Shown in pieces: positions 31,734 to 43,777 of a stretch of DNA of 64,000 bases. Under the pieces are notes generated by a model. That model had not been told where the DNA came from and ran no database searches. It saw nothing but the letters and a program-made list of their open reading frames with translations. The translations under genes were made by a program, and so were the position numbers. The DNA comes from Aspidiotus rigidus (lineage: Eukaryota; Arthropoda; Insecta; Hemiptera; Diaspididae): NCBI GenBank assembly GCA_035079385.1, contig JAVHKY010000046.1, forward strand, positions 1,302,001 through 1,366,000, read 5' to 3'. Numbering within the stretch: the first letter of the stretch is position 1; every line of letters begins with the position of its first letter.

Positions 31734-32930
31734 TTTTTTTAACTCCTCCGAAACTACCCGATGGATTTTTTTATAACTTGGCCATAGTATTATATCTGAA
31801 GATGTGCACCTGCAATTTTTTTGAGAATCGGATGAGTAGTTCTCGAGAAATTTTCACTTTTTTGAAAAATTTCTCACTATTACGAGTGCTTACAAATAGC
31901 TGCGAGTAGCTGTTCACGTTATACAAGAAGCGGATTTTCCTATCCTTTTACCACTTTTGTTATCAGTACGTGTATTGTGATGAAGAACCTTTTATCATTC
32001 AACAGGTTCATTCTTGGTTCATTCTTCACCAAGGGTTCATTGAGTTTTATTTTCGATGATATTTCATTCGAATTTAGTACACTTGTATCTCGCTTCCCAC
32101 AGCCCCTAGAGCCTTGAATTTTGTTTCATTGTTAAATTTGTTTTTGAACGGATAGTGGCAATGGAGGGTTTTTCATTTTTATTTTATTTCATTATTATTA
32201 TTAGTCATACTCGATAGTGAAAACCTCGAGTTTGAATGATTGAGTACAGTTTTTTAGTCTTCATCAAGTATGCTGCTGGACTATCTTGGTGATTTCACTC
32301 TTAATTAATTATTGATTTATATACGTCATTTTTATTTCATGTATACGTAATTGATAGTGGTTTATAGTTGATTCAAAATATGTCAGGGCGTGGAATTTTA
32401 GGTTAGACTAACGAGTAAACCAGGTTCGGGTACGATATATTTTTTTATTTTCACCGACTTTTCTAGCTAGGGAAGTGATGTACTAAACCCCTAGCAAGGT
32501 GGATAAAGGGAGGGGGCATTGAACTTTCTCGAAGTTTCACTACACCAATACTAGGCTAAGAATCAATTTTGTAGGTTACGGTCAATCACATTAAATTATG
32601 AATATTCAGAAGAGTAGTAGAAATATAAATTTTTATAGACCGCAGAAACAACTGTTATAGCCCCATAGCAAGGTGGACAGGGTTAGATCAGTTCTAGCCT
32701 AAAATTAAATAAAATAAAGGTTTCCCTGTTGGATTATGAATACCTCTAGAAGACCTTTAGGTACTCCGTTATCAGTTGATGTGACGTCACGGTGATAGAC
32801 TTTATGAACTTGAGTTTTGTGGTTAATTCAACAAATAACTGGCTTGATTGGCGATTGATTTTTATTTTAACGGAAAACTTGTTCTATGGGAGGTTTTTTG
32901 AAAATTTTGCCGTGTGCCGATCAACAAAAG
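31734..32930. repeat. Penelope-like tail repeat, second copy
   Basis: AACTCCTCCGAAACTACCCGATGG, GATGTGCACCTGC and GAATCGGATGAGTAGTTCTC recur at 54005-54300. 32060-32460 matches 55690-56150, and 32640-32880 matches 56520-56720 and 35510-35890. It has no Helentron at 32055, so it is the empty site for the element at 54526. Confidence 0.65.
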
Positions 32931-33137
32931 ACTTGGAAAAATTTCGACTTTCGAGCCATATATGATAGGAGGGGGACTAAGAAAAATCTTGACTCTCAAG
33001 CTATATATGATAGGAGGGGGACTTGAGAAATTTCGACCATTACGCTATATATGAGAGAAGGGGGATTTGGAAAAATTTCGACTCTTGAGCCATATATGAT
33101 AGAAGGGGGACTTGGAAAAATTTCGACCATCAAGCTA
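32931..33137. repeat. Minisatellite, about 60-65-bp unit, left block
   Basis: About three and a half copies of a unit containing GGAAAAATTTCGACTCT, GAGCCATATATGATAG and GAGGGGGACTT. The array resumes at 34378 after a Helitron insertion. Confidence 0.8.
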
Positions 33138-34377
33138 TCTATTATATAAAGAGAAGTTGCAAAATCGCAAATCCATTTAACTTTATTCCTATTTCACCTA
33201 TGAACTTGGAATTTGTTTCCATTGCTTTAGCTTGCCTAGGAGAAGGTTTATGCGTAATAAATTTGAAGTTACGAAATCAGGCGAATGGCGTGTAGTATAT
33301 ATCTTTGTGCTTGGCGGAGGGGGGGGGGGGGGGTTGTCATGAATGATCCAAGAGATGAAAAATCTGTCATTCATTAATTTATTGATTAAAGATGCTAAGC
33401 AATCATTTTTGTTGACGTTCATCGAAAATTAATATGTGCTAGGCAATCATTTTTGGAAAGTGGTTCTTTTTAACCCGAGAAGTTTTGAATACCCATGCTA
33501 TGAGTAATCGAATAGTGTAGGGTTACGATAAAGATTTTGCTTAGCAATTATCTGAAGAAGTGGTGGTTATCTTTCATTATTTCAAATTTAACGTGAGGAC
33601 AGAGAAAGAAAAACAATTCACGTCAATTTCGAAAATTCAATATCGAAGTCACGGATGTCTCACTTTATTGCAATCTAATTGGAATGCCGAAACGTAAGAA
33701 AGCAAATCTAGGGCGGTTGACGAACAAAGGGAAGAGGGCTCGGGTCAATTCCGAAATTTTGACATCGGAAAATAATGTGGAAAATGATTGTCAGAACGAT
33801 AATAGTCCATTCATTAGGTACATTATTGAGAAAGAATATACTGGTATAAGTTCAATTGGGAATCTGGCAATTAGGCCTACGTGCACATTTTGCGATGGAA
33901 AATTATTTGAAACTGAAGATCGAAATTTCTGTTGCGGGGGTGGTAAGATTAAGTTACCTGATTTACCCTCAATGCCGGATCTTCTTCAAAAATTATTAGA
34001 CGGAAGAGATAATAGATCTTCTCATTTTCTTAATAGCTAATTTGCGTAAATACAACAATGCGCTTTCAATGATTTCTTTAGGGTGTAATGAAGTTCCAAA
34101 CATATTTAAGTTACAACTTTCAAAATTTTCGAACAATTAGAAAGAAGAATGCGCAAAGGATCTTCTAAAAAGATGGCATCCAACTATCAGAGAAGATATT
34201 ATGAGCGAGATTGAAAGTGTAAAACAAAATACCAACGATAAAAAAAACCAAATTAAAAAATTGGAAATTAAAAGAATTAGATTAGAAATTGAACTAAAAG
34301 AATACTAATGATAAATAAATATCAAGGATTTTGAAAATAATTTGAAATTTTATAATATTTAGCGGGCTTACGGCTTG
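33138..34377 (+). mobile_element. Helitron inserted in the minisatellite
   Basis: 5' end TCTATTATATAAAGAG, 3' end AGCGGGCTTACGGCTTG. Joining the flanks (AAGCTA + TATATGATAG) restores the array unit exactly, showing A^T insertion without duplication. The 5' end resembles the Helitron at 30786. It carries the start of a Helitron ORF and a poly-G run (about 33318-33334). Confidence 0.75.
33684..34040 (+). pseudogene. Helitron protein N-terminal fragment
   Basis: ATG at 33684 opens 118 codons starting MPKRKKANLGRLTNKGK. It contains CTFCDGKLFETEDRNFCC, GGGKIKLPDLPSMP and LLQKLLDGRDNRSSHFL. The 'C..C.AK.F..E...FCC..GK..LP.LP..P..L..LL' block is characteristic of Helitron proteins upstream of the Rep domain. 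A stop follows; further residues (RKYNNALSMISLG) are readable out of frame. The Rep and helicase domains are gone. Confidence 0.75.
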
Positions 34378-34565
34378 TATATGATAGAAGGGGGATTTGG
34401 AAAAATTTCGACTCTTGAGCCACATATGATAGGAGTTGGAAAAATTTCGACTCTCGAGCTATATACGATAGGAGATTGACTTAGAAAAATTTCCACTCTC
34501 GAGCCATATAATTATGATGGGAGGGGGACTTGAAAAAATTTCGACTATCGAGCTATCTTACATAG
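34378..34565. repeat. Minisatellite, right block
   Basis: Continuation of the 60-65-bp array (ATGATAGAAGGGGGATTTGG, AAAAATTTCGACTCTC), about three units. Confidence 0.8.
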
Positions 34566-34579
34566 CTCGAGATTCGAGA

Positions 34580-35945
34580 AAAATTTATACTTTCGAACTA
34601 TATTATACTAGGCTTATAGTAAGTCTACGCCTTCTTTATACTAACTTTATCTAGGTGTAGGCTTCCTTGAATTTTCAATACCAAATCCCATTTGACTCAT
34701 AAAACAGGTTCCCTGCGTTCCTCGTTTAACTTCGTTAAGGATACCGTCGTTTTTAGGCTAGTCATTTTAGGCCTAGTATAGTATTTGTCGATACGTTTGG
34801 AAATGTTGAAGCGTGAGGGAAGGAATGAGGGGTTGACTGGTGGGTGATTGGTTGCTTCTTTGGCCTCGACATCGATTTTTTTATAGTTTTTCGGGATCTT
34901 CTTGTAGCTGGATTCCCAGATGAAGAATCAAGAGATGGAGTTTGCATAGAAAAAGGTGATATGATAGCGTGAATACAATTTATGAGTGCACGAGAGGAAT
35001 AGCAGCTGAAGGTAGCTTTAAGAGATGCCAGGAATCGGAAGTGATAAAGAACTGAACCACTCAGCCTAGTATACAGTATACTAGACTAATACTAGGCTAG
35101 GAATAATGTATAGGAAAAAATGATTGTGGAGCACTTTTTTTTACGTACGTACTTTTCTAGCTCGAAAAGTGCGGTATTACATCTGTAGCAAGATTGACAG
35201 GAGGAAGAAGCAGTCAATTTTCTCGATGCTTTGGAGGTCCTATATTACTTTCAGCATGAAAAAAATCAGTTTTTTTTGTATAGTCCTATATTTACGCTGA
35301 CAGAAATTTTTTTCCCGCGGATCTCCTCCAAAACTACTGGGTGGGTTTTTTCGAGACTTAGATATGTTATAGTCTCAATCTGAAGATGGTACGAACATTT
35401 TTTTCGACGAATAATTGATAGTAATTCCTCGGCGCACTTCCAATTGAGTTGATACGATTCTGTAGGTTACGGTTAATGATATTGGGAGTAATCGAAATAT
35501 CAATTTGCAATGATAGCAGAAACAACTGTTGTTGTCTCGTAGCAGTTTGGGCAGGGGGAGGGGGAGTGGTTTTTCTGGAGACGTTTCGTAGGTTTTAGAT
35601 GACTCCTAGTTTAAATTAAAACAAAATTCAGGTTTCCTTATTGCAGTGGGTGGCCCCAGGAATTTTGCCCGAGGTAGGCCAGCCGGAGGCCTGTGAATTG
35701 CCAGGTAGGCCGACGATTCAAAAGGGGTGAGAGAAATAAATTTTATTTCTGTTATTTGTTGCTACAGAGTTTTTACAAAAAACTTTTGGGCAGGCCAAAG
35801 GGTAGGCCGAGAAACTTTTGGTTAGACCTGGCCTACCAGGCCTGATGTGACGTCATATTGATGGAATTTATAAACTGAGTTTTATTGTTCATTCTACAAA
35901 TATTTGGCATGATTGACAGGTCATTAGTATTTAATTTAAAGAGAG
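34580..35945. repeat. Penelope-like element 3' region
   Basis: 34760-35100 matches 56165-56460 (GAAGCGTGAGGGAAGGAATG); 35150-35260 matches 53839-53970; 35510-35945 matches 56520-56820. A patch at 35636-35850 rich in TAGGCC/GGCCTA replaces the sequence seen in the other copies and looks like a separate insertion. Confidence 0.6.
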
Positions 35946-35957
35946 GAAGTGACTCAC

Positions 35958-37479
35958 TCAATGATTTTTGCATTGTAGTTGAAAAGTCGTGTACAACTCA
36001 CGCGACTGCATGAGTGTTTTTTTGTTGTTGCATTCGTTGGCCAAAATGTTTACGTTCTTAAAATTAAAGCTGTGACCCATTTCTCTAAAGTGACCAGCGA
36101 GAGCAGAGTGACCATTCTGTATTCTTTCATCATATTTATGTTGGGAGATTCTGACAGATAAAAATTGTTTGGTCTCTCCAACATAAACTTGGGAACAATC
36201 AGAACAAGGAATCGAATAAACAACACCAACTCTTTTATTGAGGGGGGTAGGATCTTTAGTTCGAGAGAGAATTTTTTGGTCGTGGAGGGTGTTGTGGTTA
36301 GCGAAAGCGATGCAAATTTTTGGATCTAAAGAACGTAAGAATTTTTGAATGATCATACTGCTCTGGCCTACATAAGGTATAGAGAAAAATTTGTGGTTTT
36401 TATGGTAGTATTATCTTTAGGTTTATAGCTAAGCACGCGCTTAATAAAATTATCAGGATAGCCATTATTGGTCAAAAGGATGCGGAAATCGGAGATAAGT
36501 TGGTTGTGGAATTCAGGATCAGAAACTTTCAACCATTTTTCTATGAGAATGAAAGCAGTATTAAATTTATAATGGAAAGGTTGATTCGACCGGAAATGTA
36601 TTATACGACTAGTATAATAGGCTTTTTGTAGTGACAAAATTTCAAATTATTACTGTTAGTACGTACCTAAAATAGGTATGTAAAGAAAATTAATAGCGTT
36701 ATAACTTTTTTCGTAGGTAAAACGTATACGGTTATGGAAATTATTCATAAAATTAAAAAGATCGTCAAAATATAGTCAAGAATCACAAACAAATAGTCAT
36801 CTACATACTTAGTCATAAATTTAATGTTATCGCCAAAATTTACAGTTATCTCTTTGAAAAAGTCATCGAGTATGAATTCGGAAACTATAGACGACAGAGG
36901 GCACCGTGTAGCTGAGAATAAAATTTCCCTTGAAACTGAAAATAACTATTTTCTAGGCCGAAGGAAAGGATGGACAAAAAAAGTTTTTTGTCGAGTGAGG
37001 TATGAGGTTGTATATCATTCCAACGTGTTGACACTGAGGCTAAGATGAGGTCTACCGGAACATTAGTGAACAAGGCAACGACGTCAAAGGATACGAGGAT
37101 GTCCGCTGAGTCCAAATGGATGGTCGATAAAATGAGAGGGAGAGACTCGGAAGAACGGGTATTTATGTCATCATCTCGGATACAATTCAGAATACTGACT
37201 ACAAACTGCGAGAGACGGTACGTAGCGTAGGTGCCCTCACAAAGGAAACAACTGGTCTCAAAGGAGAGTTTTCCTTATGAATTTTTGGTAAACCATAGAT
37301 TCTAGGTGGAAAGGTAGCACTTTAGATTGTAGTGAATAAGGTTTTTTTCGAACATAGTTTTTGTTCGGGAAAAGCCTTCGTTTTTTCTTCGTTTGTATAG
37401 AAATATTCTGAATGATCTTCAGGAAACGTTTGAACTTTTGTACGTCTGTAGGGGCCATCTTTGAATCGTTGAATTCCAA
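35958..37479 (-). pseudogene. Penelope-like element: reverse transcriptase plus GIY-YIG endonuclease
   Basis: Read on the minus strand in broken frames: FNDSKMAPTDVQKFKRFL, then ILVSFDVVALFTNVPVDL (RT motif with catalytic D), FILDDFFKEI, and YVDD at 36796-36807. GYPDNFIKRVLSYKPK follows, and the C-terminal GIY-YIG nuclease: VVYSIPCSDCSQVYVGETK, LSVRISQHKYD and HSALAGHFREMGHSF. This domain order is that of Penelope-like elements. Several stops and frameshifts (near 36366, 36650, 36880, 37250) inactivate it. The longest open piece is the 132-codon nuclease (35958-36356). Confidence 0.85.
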
Positions 37480-37919
37480 TTAATGAACAGAATTAGTTCT
37501 CGTGAACCAATTAGCCGTATTTTCCTAAATTTTGTCTACATAAATAAAAAGTTTTAAGAATTATTCATGCTTTATTTAATCAGTTATTTCGAGGAAAAAA
37601 TTGCAACATATGATACATATTTTGTGTGTATCTACGTGTGATACAGCATACCCTCAAGTTTTATTCAAGTTTTAGGCTGTAAATAAGCTAAAGCAAAACA
37701 ATTTTCCATTCGCTTGATGAAGCAACTTATTAGAAGCAAAATAACTTAGCAATCGCTTAATTACGCGACGTAATGAACGAAACAAAAGCTTAAGACTTGA
37801 AAAAAGCGAAAACATGTTTTTTCTACCAAAGGCATTTTTTTTTTTTAACAAAAACATGTTTTGTACTTTCAGCTTCAAGCTTTAAGCTCAAGTTTCAAGT
37901 TAAAACTCATAAGTCTTGA

Positions 37920-38125
37920 ACAGGGATGGTTAGGTTCACAAACATGAACTAAAGTTCACATTCACGTTCATTGTGTTTTTTTTTTTCTTTTTTTGTGAAC
38001 GTGAACGTCCAAAAAATGCACGTTTATTTTCAAATTTCAATTTTTTTCAATAATGTACGTATATAATGCAATGTGAGGAAGCAATTTTGGATAACAAGAC
38101 CATAAAAGCCATCCTGCCTTTTCTG
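37920..38125. repeat. Possible hAT-like fragment with reiterated GTTCAC motif
   Basis: It begins CAGGGATGGTTAGG and repeats GTTCAC, TTCACGTTCA and the inverse GTGAACGTGAACG. The right end is uncertain (CATCCTG at about 38112). It resembles the other motif-built MITEs, but no TSD was found. Confidence 0.4.
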
Positions 38126-38882
38126 CTTTCTCAAATCTCAACCAAACTGAAATGACACTGGGTATCAAAAAGTGATTGGGGGATTATTTATTAATGTCTC
38201 GTGGTGGTTGGTGGATTGTGAATCGTGTGAGAGTTCTGCCGTACAAAGTTGAATTGACGTATATGCAAAGACAACGATCATGGAAAAATGTTAAAAAGAG
38301 TTAAAAAATGTGTTTGGAAAAAAATTAGATAACTATAGTTGTTCTCTAACATTAGTTTTCAATTTAGAATTCAATAGTAATAATAATGACGTCCTTCTAC
38401 AAGTTCTCGATCATGGTGTTCTCGATTCTCAGCTACAGCACATCACGATGCATATACGTCAAAAAAATTGACGTACATGCATTCGATTGTAATTGGGATT
38501 CAAACTTTGAGTTGGGGAGTTGGTAGCCTTGACGATATTCACCCTTTCGCTCAATGCTTTTTAAATGTAGAAATTTTACGCACCATAATTAATAGGATAT
38601 CGTTTTTTAAAGCAAATACCAACATAAATTTTGTAGTCTGTATCATCAACATTAAATACAAAAAAAATTGTAGCAATGAATGATATATTGAAAAAATAAC
38701 ATTTGATTGAAAATCAATGTACAAACGTACATAAATTCTCTGATTCACCCTTTCAGTAGCGCTCTCTAGTGTAGGTTTAAACCCCAATAGTAAGAGAGCA
38801 TTGGGATTTAAACTTGGAGTTTCATAAGTTTGTAGCCCTGTGAAAAATTTGAGTGATCGCGTAGCGTCAACCATAATGAGAC

Positions 38883-39367
38883 TGGTGATGGGCGGTTATC
38901 GGTTATTAACCGATTAATCGGTTTATTCTTGTGTAAAATTAATCGAAAAACCAGTTTATTTGTGAATAATGATTAACCTGAAAAACCGGTTAATAAGAGC
39001 ACATAGACCGATTAACCGCTAAAATTAAAAATTTTTATAACAATTCCAAATTCCGATTGATAATTTGACAAATTTGAAGCACCAGGGCTGAAGTTATTAG
39101 AATTACTGAGTTATACATGTAAAGGATTTGGAATTATCAGTCAAGATATTTCTCACTCATTAACTCATAAAAGATCTTCCTCCTCTTTTTTTTTTTCAAT
39201 TTTCGCGATTTTAAGAGCAGAAAAGTGGAAGACCTCGGTGCTAGCGGATTTTTTTGAGAACTAAAGGCGACCCGAATAGTTGCCAGTTGACCGATTAACC
39301 GGTTACAATGATCTCTAATAAACCGTTTAACCGATGTATTGAAATAACCGATAACCACCCATCACTA
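38883..39367. repeat. hAT-like MITE built of CGGTTAATCGGTT motifs
   Basis: Ends TGGTGATGGGCGGTTATCGG and, reversed, TAGTGATGGGTGGTTATCGG; flanks AATGAGAC and AAAGAGAC (7 of 8 identical). Dense CGGTTA/TAACCG words at both ends. A related copy starts at about 63686 and runs off the window. Confidence 0.8.
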
Positions 39368-39434
39368 AAAGAGACAGCAAAATGTAAACGATTTTTACAA
39401 GGTTTTTCCCTAGTATAAAAACGTACGTGATCAC

Positions 39435-39808
39435 CTTCGACTATATAATGTATGGACTGAGCTAAGGGGTCCGCTACAATGAAAAGAAGTTGGCAACGAG
39501 CAACGCGCAACGAGCAATTTTGAAACGGTACAAAACAAGCAACCGAATCAAACTAATTTGTTTCGGTTGCCCGTTGCTCGTTCACGTTGCTCAGTTTGTT
39601 TCATTGTAGCGGACCTCTAAGCGCCGCGTAACGCGGCACAACATCCAGTAGGTAAGACAACACGCGTTTGGATATAAGCGGCAACGATCACGTCCTATGA
39701 AAATACACGCAAAACGTGGTGCATGCCGCTTACGCTTATCAGATCTGTGGACGCGTTTTTCGCTCATTTTATACATGTTAGCGCAGTCCATACATTATAT
39801 AGTCAAAG
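39435..39808. repeat. MITE with CTTYGACTATATAATG ends, 8-bp TSD
   Basis: Left CTTCGACTATATAATGTATG, right (reverse complement) CTTTGACTATATAATGTATG; exact TSD GTGATCAC on both sides. Inside is a second inverted repeat (39471-39607): GGTCCGCTACAATGAAA...TTTCATTGTAGCGGACC, probably a nested MITE. Confidence 0.85.
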
Positions 39809-39845
39809 GTGATCACTTGAATCAGCTATTTTCAAAAACCTTGTA

Positions 39846-39917
39846 AGCAATGCTATGCCAGTGCTCAACATTCACAATCCGTGGCAACAACATGAAACTG
39901 CGCGAGTTACACAACTT
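39846..39917 (-). repeat. 70-bp repeat shared with 63595-63665
   Basis: GCAATGCTATGCCAGTGCTCAAC...GAAACTGCGCGAGTTAC is the reverse complement of a stretch just upstream of TFIIA-L. Both lie close to a CGGTTA-type MITE. Confidence 0.65.
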
Positions 39918-39973
39918 TGTGTTTTATAATTGTGACTTTGTCTGTTTGATAACACTCTCTTTCCTTTTGATAA

Positions 39974-40292
39974 TAAGGTGTTCACACGTGATGTCGTCAC
40001 AGAATGCGGTCTTATCAACTTGGGGGCAAAATAAAACAGTGCCTTACGGGTAGTTTTTGGGATTGATTTATCTCGAGAACGGTCGTATTTTGTGAGAAAT
40101 TGAGGAGAACTTCTTGTAATTTTGCATCTGATGGGACTATAACAAAAAAAGGGATCTCTTTCAATTGAAATCACCTGAAAAAAATACTTTTTCTCCTAAT
40201 CTACCCAGATACGCCCCCAAGTTAGTAGGTATTCTCCGCATCCCGCTCCATCCAAACATTTTTATAAACAAAGCAAAAGTGTGGACACCTTA
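39974..40292 (+). repeat. MITE, AGGTGTTCACAC ends, TA target
   Basis: TA-AGGTGTTCACAC...GTGTGGACACCT-TA. An inverted second copy is at about 42322-42642. The TA target is consistent with Tc1/mariner-type mobilisation. Confidence 0.75.
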
Positions 40293-40871
40293 TACTCATC
40301 TCTCTCCTCACGAAGTTTCAATTACTATCACTTACAAAACTACAAGGGAAATCTGAGTCTCTTGTCTTTTATTCAATGTTAATAGTTCTCTTTACTTTCA
40401 TAAGATACGGAAAACAACAATTCCGTCAATTAGCATTCCAATCCTATCAAACCTTGAATAAAAAATCAATGTAAGACAGATCAATAATAAAAAAGAACCA
40501 TAAATAAATACGTTGTACCTCCTTATCAATTTTGTGTTTACTATGATACTCCACAGTCATTCATTTCTTTTGCTTTGGATACTCTATTTATGTTCATTTA
40601 TATTGCTCCAACGAATTCCAACAATTCATCTCTCATTTAGCCTACTTGAATACCACCCTGCAACATTGATTCTCATTTCATCTGTGTTTATTATTTGATG
40701 AAGAAATACGTGATAATCGATGAATCAATGCATCCATGGCACAATATTGACTTCATATTTATTAAGATAAAATATATTTATTACAATTTTGAACATTCAA
40801 TAGCCCTCTAAATACAAGTAAGTACATGGGCTGCCATATTTAGTCGTTACCTATGTCATCATTATTTTCAC

Positions 40872-41333
40872 CACGGTATAAGATGAAGAGGTAATGACAC
40901 AACGCTAAAATCGTGTCCGCAGTTTTGAAGTTGTACGTACAAACTTCCGCTAGGTATGCAGCGAACACTCGGGCTGTTTCCCTGTTCCTTCTACACCCCA
41001 CCTGCGCCGAGACGTTACCGTTGGTACCCTAGTATTGATGAAATTTCCAAGGATTATAAAAAATCCAAGAATTTACTTAGAAGGGTGATTCTTTCAAAAT
41101 TTTATAGAGTAGATTAAATGGTATTTTTATGCCAAATATGAAATGCATCGGCTGATTCCTGATCCTGCAATAAATTTTTGAAAGTAGCGGCGTTCCCATA
41201 AGACTCTGTACATTACCCATCACTTTCATCACGAGCGCTGCGCTCGGGATGTTCAGAACTACTTCAAAATCACGGACAGCGTTTACCACAGTCAGAATAC
41301 GTTCGTGTCGCTACCTCTTCATCTTATACCGTG
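40872..41333 (+). repeat. MITE, CACGGTATAAGATGAAGAGG ends, 8-bp TSD
   Basis: Right end (reverse complement) CACGGTATAAGATGAAGAGG mirrors the left; both continue to GACAC. Exact TSD ATTTTCAC (40864-40871, 41334-41341). Termini relate it to the larger element at 43778-46333 (CACGGTACATTATAGAGG). Confidence 0.85.
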
Positions 41334-42274
41334 ATTTTCACTAATGACTGGAGCACGTTCAACCGGTAGCCGACAATGAAAATCTGCGGAAAAAAGTTTC
41401 AGTCAAGTCGCCGTTCTGCCGTTCTCAGGAGCACGAGAACATTTTTGTTGTCTGGCGACGTTTTGTACGCAAAATTGTTGGATCACAAGAAATGTACAGT
41501 GTAGGCATGATTACCTAGGACAGTTTCGGAACGCATTGGAGGATATTTATCGCCGAACGTTGTCCGGTAATGTTGGTTGATGGTTTCAGAACGCGCCCCT
41601 GATGACAGTTCATCATGATTTGAAAATAATAAGAGAACATACTAGACTAAATGCCAAAGCAAAATACAAAACTCTACACTATTGAGAAATGCAAAATAGC
41701 TTCACTAATGACTAAACACACAATTTACTCATTTGAATAGGCAGCTATGAAGATAAATGATGATGTATCGACTAAATATGGCGGACCATGTCCTCCCTCG
41801 TATTTATAGGGCTCTAATTAATACGCCGATCTTTGCGCACGTTCGTGACGGTAACAGACGCGAGATATGTGACAAGGATGCAATTGTAGAATTATAATAC
41901 TATAATTATAAGAACAATACGTATACTACTCCAAACACACAAAACAACAACCATCTGAATCGACTTATCAACGTAGAGGTGGAATTCCGCTGATACATTG
42001 AGTCCTATGGGAACACACACATTTTCAAAAGGGTATAGAAAAATTGTAAATTAATTGATTAAAAATCTGGAATCTCGAATACAAATTTTCTCCACGTCAT
42101 TGTACCTATTGATGAAAGAAATATTTCGATGTGATTTTTTTGATGAATTATAATCTTTTAAAAATTGGCTGAACCTGTGGCACCTACGGTAATGTACCGT
42201 TGTTAGTGGGGTGAGGAGAAAGCAAATTTAGCTCGCTGCAAACCTAGCGGAATTAAAGTGGATTATAACATTAT

Positions 42275-42321
42275 TGCGGACACAATTTTTCGGTCGTGTC
42301 CATACCTCTATATCTTATACC
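42275..42321. repeat. Terminal fragment of the CACGG family
   Basis: GGTCGTGTCCATACCTCTATA and CTTATACC resemble the right end of the CACGG family; cut by the adjoining MITE. Confidence 0.5.
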
Positions 42322-42642
42322 GGGGTGTTCACACTTTGGCTTTGTTTCCATAAATTTTTGGATGGAGCGGAGTGCGGAGAATACAAACTTGGGGGCATAT
42401 CTGGGTAGATCAGGAGAAAAAGCCTCTTTTTCAGGTGACTTCGATTGAAAGAGATCCCTTTTTTTGTTATAGTCCCATCAGATGCAAAATTACAAGAAGA
42501 ATAAATCTAGTTCTCCTCAATTTTTCACAAAATTCGACCGTTCTCGAGATAAATCAATTCCAAAAACTACCCGTAAGAGCCTGTGTTATTTTGCCCCCAA
42601 GTTGATAAGAACGCATTCTGTGACATCACGTGTGAACACCTT
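42322..42642 (-). repeat. MITE, AGGTGTTCACAC family, second copy
   Basis: Reverse-complement relative of 39974-40292 (shares GAAAGAGATCCC, AGTCCCATCAGATGC and ACTACCCGTAAG). Left end slightly altered (GGGGTGTTCACAC). Confidence 0.75.
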
Positions 42643-43272
42643 ATAGTGAAGTAGGACATCAGTATACGCTTTTCGCTGTTGTACAGCGGAAGACCGGTGA
42701 AAATAGTGCGTGAAGTAACTTAGTTTTTCTACATGACTTTGGCGCAAAATACTCCTATGAGCTGATCTTTATTTCAAAGGTCTTTACTCAGAGACCCTTT
42801 CTGCTGATCATTATTTCAAAGATACGTCCATATCTTTGACTATATACCTCTTATGGACTGAGCTAAGACAACGTTTACCCGTGGAAAGATATGATAATAA
42901 AATAAAATGCGGAGGACTCAAGAAGCTGTTTCTCCTGCGCGCACTCGCCCGCGCTGCCTACCGCACGCTATAATGTTTCCATGCTCGTTTAACATTGCAG
43001 TATCTGGACCAAAGTCATATAATTATATTACTAACCTAACAAGTTGTGTATCTTCCTATATACACAATGAATACAAAAAATGTAACAAAATTCATCACTA
43101 TAGGTGCGCAGCGTCCCATTGCTTATTATTCTCTTATGGGAGAAAACACTAGTTCCAATGGAGGGACAGAAATAGCAGTACCTCGGAAGTAGTGATAGGT
43201 GGCGCTATTCTGGTAAATTCAATGTTGTTTACAATGAACAACGCTGCTGCTGCTGATGAAGCCTAAACAAAA

Positions 43273-43345
43273 TGTCCGCAAATAGAATGGGTAATGTAAA
43301 CAAACCCCGCAAACCGCTTTCTCGTCATGTAATCAATTTATAAAA
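43273..43345. repeat. Single arm of a CTGTCCGCAAATAG MITE
   Basis: GTCCGCAAATAGAATGGGT and ACCGCTTTCTCGTCATGTAATC match the left arm of 48898-49026. Confidence 0.6.
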
Positions 43346-43364
43346 ATACAGTTGACAGGTATTT

Positions 43365-43522
43365 CACGCCGGTTAACTGGTTATTTTATTGCCGGTCAAC
43401 CGTTTATTTCTCATGTTTAATGCTTTTGACAAAATTATAGGTTAAACTGGTTAACCGGTTATTTTGATGAAAAAGTAACTGGATCAAAAATACCGGTTAT
43501 TCCTCAACACTAAATCCAACGT
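43365..43522. repeat. Motif-built MITE (CCGGTTAA words)
   Basis: Dense GCCGGTTAACTGG, GGTTAACCGGTTA and TACCGGTTATT words in a 155-bp patch. Possible ends AGTTGACAGG and AGTGTTGAGG (reversed). No TSD established. Confidence 0.45.
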
Positions 43523-43777
43523 TGGGAATTCGCATAAGTGACGTCCAGTAGGAGCGGTAGTTTCCACGTGGAAAAGAACGGACAAAAACATGATAGGTAA
43601 GTTTTGGTCCATTTCCTTGTTTTCGTTGTTTTTTCATTGGTTGAAAAAAATGAGATATAAAAAAGATGCAATGTACTTTGCTTCATCTATTTCAAACACT
43701 CTTTGACCACGCTTACATTTAATTTTTTTGAGAAAAACGAGAAATGAATGTACGCGCTGTACCTTTTGAATGGTACG

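Noticed and set aside
32931..34565. 60-65-bp repeats considered as a CRISPR array
   Set aside because: No constant repeat with unique spacers; the unit is a diverging tandem minisatellite.
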